This document shows positions 1 to 12,400 of a stretch of 64,000 nt of DNA, piece after piece. Positions within the stretch are counted from its first letter, which is position 1. Each line of letters starts with the position of its first letter. Origin of the DNA: Lanius collurio (Eukaryota > Chordata > Aves > Passeriformes > Laniidae); contig JACBWW010000004.1 in NCBI GenBank assembly GCA_020086605.1, positions 43,827,072 through 43,891,071 on the forward strand, read 5' to 3'. The notes beneath the pieces are model-generated. The model did no database searches. It was not told where the DNA came from and saw only the letters and a list, made by a program, of their open reading frames with translations. Both the position numbers and the translations under genes were made by a program.

Positions 1-28
1 CCTGAAAATCTTTACTCTCTTATTCAAG

Positions 29-1577
29 ATTTTGGCCTGGTTATCTTTTTCTCTGTCTGGAGCTGGATAGAAGAAGAGAAGCCTTTACTAATATTGTTCA
101 TTTGGATGATTTGAGCCTGTTGAATGGAGAAGATGGTTAGTGGTTTTTAAGCTGTGTAAACATACTTCTGTAATGTAGCAACTGCCCTTATATAGTGATT
201 TGCCCAAAGCTGAGTGGAACTTTTATTTTTTGAAGTGTGTTTTTAGCCCTAGCTGTGTGTAGTACAGCATATTTGAAGCAGATGGGCGTTACACTCCTGC
301 ATTTTCATGCTGTGCTTTGTGAAATCAATTGTGCTAGAAAATGCTTAAAAGTTAAAGAATCTTCATTTGTTTATCAGTTGGGAGTAGAAGCTAAACTTGG
401 TGTTGTAGACAGAGGAGTAGGGAGCTTCCCTGCACAGCACAAAACTTCCCCACTACACGTGCATGGCACCCAAAGTTAGGGTGAGCAAAGCATTATAGCA
501 CAAGGCAGAACTTAGAACAAAATTCACTCCAGCTGTAGGATGTTTGTCTCTTGACTTAATCCAAAGCCTTGAATACTGAACTGGTGTGAAGCTACGTGTG
601 TTCACTGCTGAATCTTTACACTGGGTCAGTCAGGGCAGTACATTTGTGTGCACAATTTGCTTGTTGATAATGCCTGGTTTCCCTAGAATCTTCAGAGTAA
701 AACAGAACAGCTAGCTTCCCTTTTAGCTACAGATAGAGTTTAAAAAGCAGGCTTAAAATAATTTGTACAAATTTTACTTCTAGGTTCCATTCCAGAGACC
801 ACAGAAGAATGGAAGTTTCTTCTGCATCTTGCACAGAATCACAGCCCAGCTTTGCACCACCAGGGCCAACAGAATGGGAATGCTGTCAGCAATGGAGGCC
901 CGAGCTGCCCAGACTGCATCACTGTGGAAAATGTGGCTTTATTGCTGGCCAAGGCTATCGGCCCAAATCGTGCCTTGCCTCTCTTGCAGGAGTGTGGCTT
1001 GACACTAGAATTGTCTGAGAGATTTACTGGTGTCTGTGAGATACTGAGAATTGCTGAGAAAAGGCAGAGGTAAGAGATGTGTCAGCAGAAGATCCACACT
1101 ATTCTTTTTGGATCTCCTTGGTGCTTTAAACTTCCTTTTCAGTTAGCAAGAAGATAAAGTGCTTCTCATTTTTACCTTGGGTTTTAGATTCAGCTGAAAG
1201 CTTTCCTATTATTTAAGAACTATGTGTTTTGCAGTATAGGCATTTTAAAATTGAAAATGAGTAAACAGGAAATCATACACTAAAGATGTACATGAGGGAG
1301 ATTCTCTGAAAGAGATCTGTCCTGCTGAGACTTGTACTGACAGATCTCTTCTCTTTCTTCCAGTGGTGCAAATGGTGATGTCAGGATGTTACTTCAGAAA
1401 TGCATTCATGTTTTTTACAGACTTTTCTTTAAAAAGCAACCCAAAACTCAGTTGTTCTTGCTGTTGTTAGCTTTTTTACTGTTTGACCTTTTTTTTTCCC
1501 TTTGCTTTAATTTCAGAGCACTGATTCAGTCCATGTTGGAAAGGTGTGATCGGTTTTTGTGGTCTCAGCAAGCATAG
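29..1577 (+). CDS. HPS5: HPS5, BLOC-2 complex subunit, 3' end (last three exons)
   Basis: HPS5 is a subunit of BLOC-2, a cytosolic complex that directs cargo to lysosome-related organelles such as melanosomes and platelet dense granules. Three exons are visible: 29-135 (donor gttagt; reads ...[16 protein letters not shown]...), 784-1069 ([17 protein letters not shown]... to ...ILRIAEKRQ) and 1517-1577 ([19 protein letters not shown], stop TAG at 1575-1577). Split codons join in phase (G|GT and AG|A). The identification rests on recalled similarity to the vertebrate HPS5 C-terminus and on the neighbouring genes. The rest of the roughly 1,100-residue protein lies upstream of the window. An open frame runs through the last intron (1364-1516), but 1069 joined to 1517 gives the expected tail. 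The first exon may start upstream of 29, with a frame break in a T run (see findings). Confidence 0.85.
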
Positions 1578-1627
1578 AAAACAACTTGGGAAAACTCTGG
1601 GAACATTTTATACTGTAATGACTGTAT

Positions 1628-1633
1628 ATTAAA
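1628..1633 (+). terminator. HPS5: Poly(A) signal ATTAAA, HPS5
   Basis: The common variant hexamer ATTAAA lies 51 bases after the HPS5 stop codon, implying a very short 3' UTR. Alternative downstream hexamers cannot be excluded. Confidence 0.5.
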
Positions 1634-1659
1634 GTGCCTCTTAAATTTCACAGACCCTT

Positions 1660-2289
1660 AAAAAGAGCAAACTTCTGTCTCAAAGTTCAGTTGTACTGAG
1701 CCAGTCTCCATCTGGCAGGTATCTGACCTGGAACTGGTGAAAGTTCTTCCTTATTCCTTTGGAGATGAGTTTTGAACTGTAGAACATAGATCAAAGCTAA
1801 GCAGTATTTATCTTGAAATGAAGCTCACCGATTTCCAAGATGAAAATTGCTGAATTTATTTTCTGAGTCTATAACTTAATTGTTTAGGGATATGAGCCCC
1901 TAAGTATTAAATTATGGTGTATAAAATTTTTTTGTTTCTTTGTTTGTAAACATGAGAAACCATTCCTGGGAAGTATCTAAGCCTATACTTGTTTGACTTT
2001 CCTGTAAATGACATTTACCTTTACTGTTGCTTTAGGAGTGTGTGCTATGGTGCCCTTTGTTTTTTCCCCCCTCTTAAATTGTATGGACAGGTTTTGCCTA
2101 ATTGAATTACATTAACCAAGCCAAGTCTTAAAATGGGAGGGATATATTTTTAAGGAGTGGATTTATGGTTAAAAATGCTGATTAACAGGCTAACTAAACT
2201 ACTCGCACAGTATTTCTAAATTGCCCATACCTGTTCATGCAATGTGACCATAGGCATCAGTTATGATATTCCAACAAACCTCAGGACAG
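1660..2289. other. HPS5 3' flank, no gene seen
   Basis: AT-rich unique-looking sequence between the HPS5 poly(A) signal and the CR1 element. I see no coding frame, RNA gene or repeat in it. It could hold a longer alternative HPS5 3' UTR. Confidence 0.4.
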
Positions 2290-3435
<1,146 letters not shown>

Positions 3436-6400
3436 TTCATAATTAATTCTGACATTTTAGAAAGTGGGAGAACTTGTTTTAATAATATTTTTAAAAGCTG
3501 AAGGTTTACATAAGTATTTTTAGATGGATGCTGTCAAGAAAGAAATCTTTTTACATATTCAACCAGTGAATATAGAGATACACAAAATCCCTTGGATTTT
3601 ATATCTCATTTACAGAACTATGTTTTGTACTAGCACTCTTCCTGTGTTTAATATATCTATGAAGAAGTTTCTTTTTAAGCTTCTAGTTTTGACCCTCTTC
3701 ACTGTCTGACTCACGTTTTAAGCACAAGGCCACAGTGTCTGGTCAATACTCAACTTTCACAAATGTCATTTAAATAAAGTAATGCATTCATTGGAACCAA
3801 ATTTAATTAAAATTGGTAATTTTGTTGTAAAATGATGTGGAAATACTGTTTTATAATCTTTTTATGTAATCTCCCAGCACTTGAAGTGCTGCAAAATAAT
3901 GCTTTTCATCAAAATAGAACTTAGTACAACTTTCAGCCTTTTGAGAGATGCAGTCTGCAGACTATTTCATCTTGATTGCAAGAAAACTTGGGTGCGGAGG
4001 GTTGGTTACTTCACTAGAAGTGAAGTGCCAGGGAGATGGTGAATGGCAGGCTTTCATCCAGTGTTGCTTGTGGAAAAGGCAATACAGAACTATTTCTAAA
4101 TAAGAAAACTTTGTCTTCTGGGGTTTACATTCTGCCATTGGAAATAGAAGGCTCTGTGCCATGAGGAATACTCCGTGCTCCAGCAGTAAGACTGGAAATG
4201 GGAGTCAGGCACCTACCAGATGGTGTTGGTGCCTGTTGTCTTCCCTGCCAGATGCTGCCTCGGGCTGCCACAGTTACCTGCCTCGGGTTCCTGCAGCAGG
4301 TGGTGTAGCTGAGTGCTCCCCTTGCCTTCCTTAGGGGAATTCCTGGATTTCTGAGAATGTGCCTGGCTTATTTCTGTGTAGCTCCACTTTATTTGCTTGA
4401 TGTATTTTGTGTATGCATCAGTCTCTTTCTTACTTCTGTGGGGGTTTTGAACACTTGGTTTTTTGACTGTGGGTTGGGGCTTTTTTGGTTTTTTTACAGT
4501 AAATCATAATTCCAGTTAGAGTTTTCTTTAAAAAAAATCAGGTCAGAAGGGTCATACAGGTACCATAATGGGAAGTGTGGGTTCAAATTTCGTGTTTAAA
4601 GTGAGCTTGTGTTTAACATTGTGTTGATAATTTCAACTAACTTGGCTGTCAATAAAGAGTGAGAGTTTGCTCTCTGAAGAAGAATTGGAAAATGAATGTT
4701 TCCTGTTCTGGATGAGTTTGTTTTCATTTCATAGGGGTAAGGGGAAGGGACTGTAAAATGAGAGGGTCTTCTGTTCAGAAATCACAGTTGCACAGAGCAA
4801 GTCTCCTGTTAGCCAGCTAAGCACATACCACTGACAGCTTGAGCCAGCCTCACTGGGGAGATGAGCTGCAGTTCAGCTTTGATTTTTGTGGGTGACTGGT
4901 GCTGGGAGAGACCCTTGAAAAGCAGAGATGAATAAAGGGGGCTTAGCCTGGAGCAGCTTTAAATAGATACTGGTGGTGGTGTTTTGTTGGGTTTTTTTTT
5001 CCAAAGAAAGAAGTATCATACATTATTTCACATTTATTTCACTATTAGAAATCTATGGGTAAATCAATTTACTTCAGATAAATATCTGCATTTTCAATCT
5101 GCTTCTTGAAGGAAGACAAGTTTACAGTCATTCCTTACGTCTATAATCCCAAGGTCAGTGTTAGCATATACTCCATACTTGGCAAAACTCCTGAAATGAA
5201 TTATTGCACACGTAAACTTAAATAAGGTACTGTTCTTTCCCAGATTAAGAAATAACAGCAACTGTTACTGTGCCTGGGAATTCACCTCATCCCCTTGCTC
5301 AGATTGCAAAATTGTGGAATGTTTGTGGAACATAGCTTGCATTTATAAATATTTGCAGTTAAAGGGCAGTCGGTATGGGGTTACTCTTTATCTTAACTGC
5401 ATCAGAATGTGATGCAGAAAATGGGCTCTATGCAATTTTTCCCAACGTGCACGTGCTGCCAGTGTTTTATTCCCAGGCCAGGAAGAAATACTCTGTTCCA
5501 ACCTTCCTCCATGCTCAGACGCAGCTTTGTCGCTTTCTGTTGCGAAAGCAGCAGTTCTGGCTGCAGCCCATTTCTGCGAGCCAAGGGTCGTGACCTGCAG
5601 TGCCGGCCAAGAGGATACTGGAAAGCAGGGCTCGGGCTGTTCCCTGCTGGAGCCCCAAGCTCCAGCTCCATGGGCAGCTCCAGCGTTGTCGCTGCTGCTG
5701 TCCTTGCTGGACACAAGGGGATGCACTCTGAGATCTTCTAAAGAATCCCTCCAGCACCTGCCTTCTTGCAATTATCCTCATGTTTTGCAGAAAATGTTGG
5801 TTTGGAGAGAATGTGAAACAGCTTGAGACTCAAAATATCCTCTATGGTCCAAAGTATCTGAGCTCTTGTAGGGAAAAAGTTCCTTAGATCAGTTTTGAAG
5901 GCAATGCTTCATTCTAAGTCCCTGGGCAAAGAGCCGTTTGCCTGTACCCCAACTTAAGGAGTAATTTTCCAGATTTTTTAAAAACCAAGAATGTGACAGG
6001 GCTGTGTGCTGCCAGCAAAGAGAAGGCACTTGCACTGCCCTATGCTGCAAGGATGTAGGTCATCAGGATCTGAACAGAGGTACATTCCAGTCCCTGCAGT
6101 AGCTGAGCTGTTACTCTGTGAAGTATCAGGTTCGGGGGTGTCAGGGGACAAAAATCTCTGCTCCTGCTTTTTTGCAAGGTTTCCTTGTCTATTGGGTTAG
6201 GATTTAGATTTTTGTTGCAAATTGTTCCATTCTGAGATACATCATGCTACAGAGTATCTGTCCTGCTGCTCCAGGCCTGTCTGTGGAAAATGTCTCTCCC
6301 CTTAAGCTGAATTTTTTGTCAGAAGTCCAGTGACACCCAAGGAAGTTACTGTTGACACTTCATTAGCTTTATTGCACCTCTTTCAACTCATGCCTTTGCC

Positions 6401-7391
6401 CTGCAGCTCCATCAGTGAATTGTTTACAGTGGCAGAGTTGTGACTGGGGCAGCTACCCCGAACTCTTCTGAGGGGGACGTAAAGTGCTCTCAGACTTCTT
6501 AAATCATGTACAAGACTCCAACATGGGTACACCTTCTGCACACTCACTCTCCAGTGCAACTGCAGTCAACCCTGGAGCTTTCTGCAGGGGAAAGGCTTGT
6601 GTCAAGTTGTTGACCAAGGAAAGTGAGCAGGCTCTAAGCAGGGAGAGCACAGAGGGTACTTAAACAGTGAACCATGCCAATAGGGCCAGACAGTTGATTT
6701 AAAATGTAGCAGAATTGTGGCTGTATGGATTTGAATTTCCCCTTAGGTAAAATGTTTACTGCTGTCCAAAACTGTCCACCTGAGTCCTATGGAGCAGCTG
6801 TTGAAGCAGGGTGGCTGGAGTGCCTCGAGAGGGGTCTGTGAGAGCAAGCCAAGACAAAATGAACCATTCAGACCCTCTTTATGGTATGTGTGTCTGTGCT
6901 ATCTTAGAGCATTATCAGCAGGGATGAAGGTGTATGCAGTTTGCTTTGCAATGGAGTTAAGAGCAACACTTCACATTTTTCATTCCATTAACTCTAGGAT
7001 TCATCTGGCAATTCCAGCTCACATGGGAATTTCACTTAGCAGGTCCTACAGCCCTTCTGGTAATGCAGCTCACACGTTCCTTGTGCACAGACACAGACCT
7101 GACCTTGTGTTTCAATGTGCAGACAGCCAGGCATCTTCCCCTATGAGCTCTGCTCAGCCCAAGATACAAACATAAGTGTCACCCTTGAGACAGTAGTAAC
7201 ACTTCAAGCACATGGAACTCTTCAGCCTTCAAGGCAATTTCTCAGTCTGGTTGTTATGAGGAGCAAATAGTCCCAAGGACAGTAGAAGAAGCATCAAATA
7301 GTGTCCAAAATACTGTGTAACAGGAGCTATGAACTTTCAGTAAGGACAAGGACAGGTTTCCAGTAATGATTTCTGTGTTGGGAGTGCTGGT
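3436..7391. other. HPS5-SAA intergenic interval, no gene seen
   Basis: About 4 kb with no exon chain, RNA gene or confident transposon. Several short frames between 5388 and 5826 overlap on both strands in a locally GC-richer patch and look like chance openings: they have no splice partners and no family resemblance. A CACGTG E-box sits near 5446. Confidence 0.5.
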
Positions 7392-7459
7392 GGGGATTTC
7401 CCAGCCATGGCTATCCTTTCCAGCTTCCCCTTTTGAGGAATTTGAATTGGTTATAAATA
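7392..7459 (+). promoter_or_regulatory. SAA: Candidate SAA acute-phase promoter: NF-kB site plus TATA box
   Basis: Two overlapping matches to the NF-kB consensus GGGRNNYYCC occur: GGGGATTTCC at 7392-7401 and GGGATTTCCC at 7393-7402. A TATAAATA box follows at 7452-7459, placing a start site near 7480. A good donor (gtgagt at 7525) then ends a short leader exon. Mammalian SAA promoters are induced by NF-kB and C/EBP during inflammation, so the arrangement fits. I did not find a clear C/EBP site. Confidence 0.6.
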
Positions 7460-7479
7460 CCCTATCTGAGTCTGAGGGC

Positions 7480-7524
7480 ACACAACACAATCTCCATCTC
7501 CTTTGGCTTTGCCTTTCTGCAGTG
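7480..7524 (+). other. SAA: Candidate non-coding exon 1 of SAA
   Basis: The expected start site lies 25-30 bases after the TATA box and the segment ends at a consensus donor (gtgagt, 7525-7530). SAA genes usually have a non-coding first exon. The likely acceptor is the pyrimidine-rich tract ending with AG at 7835-7836, 26 bases before the start codon; AG at 7846-7847 is an alternative. The 5' end is estimated. Confidence 0.45.
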
Positions 7525-7862
7525 GTGAGTGACATAAATTTGTGAGCTGTGTGCAGTGTTTTGAGGTGGTGTTTGGGAGCAGGACGGATGCTTTAGCATA
7601 TGGGATTTCTTTGTACTCATGACAGGAGCAGCAGGGAGTGCTAAAATGCAGATTTCTCATGTGCATCTGCTTCTGTTGTGGAGCTTGTGGTTGCACAGAG
7701 GGCACCACTCCTTGCAGGGGGAGAATGGAGTCCTGGGCAAGCCCTCAGCGCTGGGGCAGCAGCCGGGGCACAGCTGGAGGTGTGGTGGGTGCTCAGATGT
7801 GCTCGAGAACTGCTCATTTCTCTCACTGTCTCCCAGCTCCCTGTCAGGTTTGGCCAGGAACC

Positions 7863-9005
7863 ATGAGGCTCTGGGTCTGCATCGCGTTGCTCTCTGTTGT
7901 TCTGTGTGCAAGTGCTGACAGACCAGCAGCAGTCCAAGCAATGATCCGAGGTGGACATTTTGTCCGGGATGCTGTGGGAGGTAAGCTGCTGTTACCAGGG
8001 GCCCTTCCCTCAGGAATCCCTCCCCAAGCACAGGTTACCAGCAGTCAGTGGTGCAGCCCTCAGGGCTGGGACATCCGCAGCTCCATGTTAGAGACCCCGC
8101 TGGTTTCTGCAGCTGGATGAGGGCCTTGATCAGCCCCCACAGGTGCTTTCTATGGGCACAGCCCTGTGCAAAGGCTGATGTGGAGCAGTGCCTCACTCTG
8201 TTACTGCTGCTGGGCTCTTTCAGCTCCTGGCTGAAATCGTACTGAACTGTTTCTGGCGTGACTCTTTCAAGTCAACATCATCTCCGTTTCTCTGCTTTCT
8301 TCAGGGGCGTGGGATATGTTCAGAGCATACCGGGACATGCGCGAGGCAAATTACAAAGGTGCCGACAAGTATTTCCATGCCCGTGGGAACTATGACGCTG
8401 CCCGGAGAGGACCTGGTGGAGCTTGGGCAGCGAAGGTGATCAGGTAACAGTATGCTTGGATTGTTAACAGTGAATTATTGGGGATCCAGGCATTCCAGCT
8501 GGACTGAGGTCTTATTCGACTTATACGCAGCTCTGCACCTAGAAGGACAGCAGAGGGGAGGGGAAGTAGTTCCCGTCTGGACAGCCGGTCTCTGTAGGAA
8601 TGGTGACACATGAGTGTCAGCCTTTCTTCTTGTCCTCCTGGGAAGGCAGATTCCTTTCTCCACATTTCTGATAAGGAACTCTCCTTCACTGCTGATTCAT
8701 TTCCCGACATAACAATTACGGATTCCACCGCGGGCTTTCAGACGAAGGCCGAGTGTGTGCTTGCATCTCACCTTGAGAAGCCCTGTGGAAAAGCTGTTTC
8801 ACATGAGTGAGAGAACTGAGTTAGATGCAGTCTGTTCAGGTGGCCTTTTCTCCTTCCCCACAGTGACGCCCGGGAGAACTGGCAGAGCGGCGTGAGCGGC
8901 AGAGGCCACGAGGACACCCGGGCGGACCAGGAGGCGAACGCGTGGGGCCGGAGCGGCGGGGACCCGAACCGCTACCGGCCCGCGGGGCTGCCCCGCAAGT
9001 ACTAG
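7863..9005 (+). CDS. SAA: Serum amyloid A, secreted acute-phase apolipoprotein
   Basis: SAA is a liver-derived acute-phase protein carried on HDL; it binds lipid and retinol and can form AA amyloid. Coding exons are 7863-7980, 8305-8443 and 8864-9005, all with GT-AG introns and continuous phase, giving 132 residues. Residues 1-18 ([18 protein letters not shown]) form a signal peptide; the mature chain starts DRPAAVQ. The SAA family signature is complete at residues 65-81 ([17 protein letters not shown]). The tail [15 protein letters not shown] matches the family C-terminus. Length is slightly above the 122 residues of human SAA1. No defect is seen. It sits between HPS5 and SAAL1, as in mammals. 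The last exon is strikingly GC-rich compared with the first. Which mammalian paralogue it corresponds to cannot be told here, so the symbol is generic. Confidence 0.95.
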
Positions 9006-9046
9006 CGCTGTATTCTGCTCCTGCCTCACCTCCCTTTGTACTGCCC

Positions 9047-9052
9047 AATAAA
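9047..9052 (+). terminator. SAA: Poly(A) signal AATAAA, SAA
   Basis: Canonical AATAAA 42 bases after the SAA stop codon, giving a very short 3' UTR. It lies only about 420 bases before the SAAL1 start codon. Confidence 0.8.
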
Positions 9053-9229
9053 GAAATCCTCCTGAGACTGTTCTCTTCGCTGCGAGCATCCAGCCTCCGG
9101 GGGCTGCGGGGCGGGGGCGGCGGCGGGACATCACGGGGACTGCCAAAGGGTCCCCCCTTGGAACCCTCGGGTGCTCTGGGAGCTCGGGTGCCGCTCCCCA
9201 CGGAGGGGCTGCCCTGGGTGGGCGGGTCC

Positions 9230-9352
9230 CGGTGCGATCCCAGCGCGGTCCCGCTGCGATCCGGCACGATCCCGGTGCGATCCCAGCGCGGTCCCGCTGC
9301 GATCCGGCACGATCCCGGCGCGATCCCGGTGCGATCCCAGCGCGGTCCCGCG
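9230..9352. repeat. GC-rich 43-bp tandem repeat upstream of SAAL1
   Basis: A 43-base unit beginning cggtgcgatcccagcgcgg repeats at 9230 and 9273. A third, partly rearranged copy to about 9352 carries an extra 12-base block. The unit is itself built from smaller CGATCC-type blocks. It lies between the SAA poly(A) signal and SAAL1 exon 1, within the presumed promoter. Confidence 0.8.
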
Positions 9353-9469
9353 CTGCCCCGGGCGCGGGGGGCGGCAGTGGCCGCCGGTGGGCAGGGGGCG
9401 CTGTGGGGCCGCTGGTGCCGCTCTGTCCGCGCCGCCGCCTCGCTGCCTCCGCACGGCTGTGGGGCCGCC

Positions 9470-12400
9470 ATGGACCGCAACCCATCACCGCCGTGCAGCG
9501 ATGCGGAGGAGGAGGAGGGGGACGCGGTGGGGAACACGGTGTACAGCAAGCACTGGCTCTTCAGCGTCCTCACCCGCCTTATCGAGGTGCGCGGCCGCCG
9601 GGAGGGAGCGGGCGACGGGCCCGGTGTCGGTCAGCGCCGGGTGGGTGCGACGCGATGGCTCCCAGGGCCGGGGGGGACACAGCGGGGACAAACCCGGGGA
9701 CACAGCGGGGACACAACGGGGACACACCTCGGAACCCAGCCGCTCCTGAGTGCTGCCAGAGGTTCAGCCGGCTCGTTTTTCCCCCCGCCCCGCTGTGTCC
9801 CAGGTCATCGCCCCCGCGGAGCCGGATCCCGCAGGCAGCCCTGAGGGAGCCCGGACGGAGCTGGACGAGGAGATGGAGAATGATATTTGCAAGGTGTGGG
9901 ACATGTCGATGGACGAGGTAGGAGCCTTGTGCGGCACTCGGACCTCGGGGCCCGTCTGCCCCGAGTCTTCCGCTGGCAGTGGGAGAAGGCAGGCATCAGC
10001 CGCGCTCGGCCAGCGCGCTGGTTCTGCTGGGGTTGCTCATGGCCCGGTGCGGCGGGCAGGGTGAGGCGGCACAGCCGGGGCGGGGCGGCACCAGGCGGGC
10101 TCACCGTGGAGACACCGCTGGAGCAGGGGCTGGGACAGGACAGGGGCTGCAGCTGGAATTAACCCGGGTGCACACCTTGTGTGTTCAGCTTCTGGATTAT
10201 GGGAATAGTATTGATGCTGTCTGTAAAACAGGCGTATTTTCCTCTAGAAATTGTAATACGTCCTGCTGGTAAGCGCAGCTTTCTCTGATAGATAAATGGC
10301 CTTTCACAGTTTAGCTGCAGAGTTGCAGTGTAACTCAGCTTCTTGGTATTTCTCTCAGCATTCTCAAATGCTGGAACAAATTCTCAAGATATATATATAT
10401 GTATGTGTGTGTGTGTGTTAGTTTAGGTATTATTATGTTATTCCCTACCTTGTTGCTCAGATTTTTTTAAAAAGCATGGAACATGGGTCCTTTATTCCCA
10501 AATAGAGAACTAATCTTGTGTTTTAGTGTGGTAAAATAAAGAGATTTCCTCTCTTGTGTGTTCTGATCCAGTGCTAATGGCAATCCCTTCACTTGCTTCT
10601 TTTTTATGTGTCACGGTGATGTCATGCCTTAAAAAGTAGTATTTATTGAATTCTGGCTGTCTATTTCTGTTGAGATAGGGAGCAATTTGCATTTTCTTGC
10701 AAATATGACTTTTTGGCTCATTGTACCACAAATCACTGGCATATTGAATCACCAGAGGGGCTTGCTGGCCTTTTCTCATTGAAAAACAAGGATTATTGGT
10801 ATTAACTGGTGGCAAATAACAAATTTTGTGCAGCAAGTTTGTCATCTCACAACACTTTTGATTTTGCATTTGTAAATTGTAGACATCCACTTGCTTCTCC
10901 ATTCACTTTCTCCACAGGATGTTGCCTTATTTCTTCAGGAGTTCAACGCCCCTGATATATTCATGGGAGTTTTTGCCAAGTCCAAATGCCCTCGCCTAAC
11001 TGTAAGTATGGGCTCTCAAAAAGCAGCAATAGTAGATAGCTTTGTACATGCATTTACACTTATATCTCTTCTCCCGTTGCATGTGTAATGTGTAAAGGGA
11101 ACCAGGAGAAAACACAAAATCAAATTTTAAAATGCTTTTCACTGTGTTTTTAACATGGTCTAATCAGTAAGAATTCCAGTGATGCTGAAGCTGGTACATG
11201 TGTGTTCACATATCCTCATCTAGATAAACTGATGTAGGACTGAGTTTATCAAACAGAGTTGTAAGACCTGTTATAAGACCCGGCAGTCTGGCCTTTTTTT
11301 CCCTTTTGACTTGTTTTATGATTACTGAACAGAAATGGTCATGAATTTGTTTAGTCAGACCTACAGAAGTGTGGTGATTTGACCCTTGCTGGAGGCCACC
11401 AAAGCTGCTCTGTCACTCCCCTTCTCAACTGGACAGGGGAGAGAAAATAAAACGAAAGACTCATTCAAGAAAAGGGCAGGCAGAGATCACTCACCAATTA
11501 CTGTGATTTGTCACAGGCAAAACAGACTCCACTTGGGGAAATTAATTTATTACCAATCAAATCAGAACAAGATAATGAGAAGGAAGCACAAAAAGATTAC
11601 AAAAAATAGTCTTTGGAATTATTAGACATTTAATAATTTTTTTAATGTTTTCCACTTGTTTTGATGTCATTGATTTGTAGCTTGTGCTACGCAGAGCACT
11701 GTAGGATTCAAGAAAGGATTTTCAAAAGTGTTCAGTGTTGATGTAAATCCTCTTCCTCAGAAGCTACCAGATGCTTTCCTGCAGGAGATGGGTAGAGACA
11801 TATAGAGTTTTGAAAGTTGAGTGCTTTGTCTTTGGAAAGTACAGCCAGAATTTGGAAGCAAGTGCAAATTGGCTGTCACAGCTACTTTCATGAAATAATG
11901 TTTGCTGGAGTGCCTGCTGTAATTTAGCAGAGATAACAGCCTGATAATCATTAAGAAGACAACCTTAGCAGAGAGAGTTGATTTTTTTAACTTTAAATTG
12001 CTGCAAGCTAATGACTCACTTTGTTTTAGCACCAGTCCTACAGGTATTTCAGGTCCCCATTACACAAGTGTGCATCCTTTTTAATTATTAAATTGGTATG
12101 AATATCATAATGGGATGCACTGCTTTGGGTTTTTTTTATTTTATTTTAGATCTCTTTAATCAGAAAATGGGCTTTGCTTGTGTTAAGATGTCTTTCTTTT
12201 GTGAGCGAGTATCAGTGAGGGTCATGCTTACGTAGTGATACTTTTGTTTTAGGACTCCTTTTTGTTTTAATAACAGGGCTGCCAGATTAGCTTCGTAAGA
12301 GTATACAAAGAGTATGCAAGTGGAGCTGATTTCAAGATACATTTGCTTTTATGGAACACCTTGACACTTGAATATCTGAATAGTACCGGAGTATATTTTA

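Larger units (their letters stand above)
8864..10130 (+). promoter_or_regulatory. SAAL1: CpG-rich island over the SAA 3' exon and SAAL1 promoter
   Basis: Base composition rises sharply from the last SAA exon through SAAL1 exons 1-2, with dense CpG. I see no TATA box immediately upstream of the SAAL1 start at 9470. A TATA-less CpG-island promoter for a housekeeping-type gene is the natural reading. Limits are by eye. Confidence 0.6.

Noticed and set aside
1364..1516. Open frame continuing upstream of the last HPS5 exon ([18 protein letters not shown]...)
   Set aside because: Joining 1069 directly to 1517 gives ...[16 protein letters not shown]..., the expected HPS5 tail. The intervening segment is poly-T rich intron and lacks a donor.
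5388..5826. Cluster of overlapping frames on both strands between HPS5 and SAA
   Set aside because: The frames compete with each other, lack splice partners and show no recognisable domain.
8799..9573. Long overlapping frames on both strands in the SAA/SAAL1 GC-rich region (up to 300 codons)
   Set aside because: They arise from GC-rich, stop-poor DNA and tandem repeats, contradict the supported SAA and SAAL1 exons, and resemble no protein.
10186..10275. Tudor-like peptide [13 protein letters not shown] in SAAL1 intron 2
   Set aside because: Only a handful of residues match. The putative exon has no good donor and the frame closes at once; SAAL1 has no Tudor domain.
10510..10902. 130-codon antisense frame in SAAL1 intron 2
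   Set aside because: A frame of this length is expected about once by chance in a window of this size and composition. No family is recognised.
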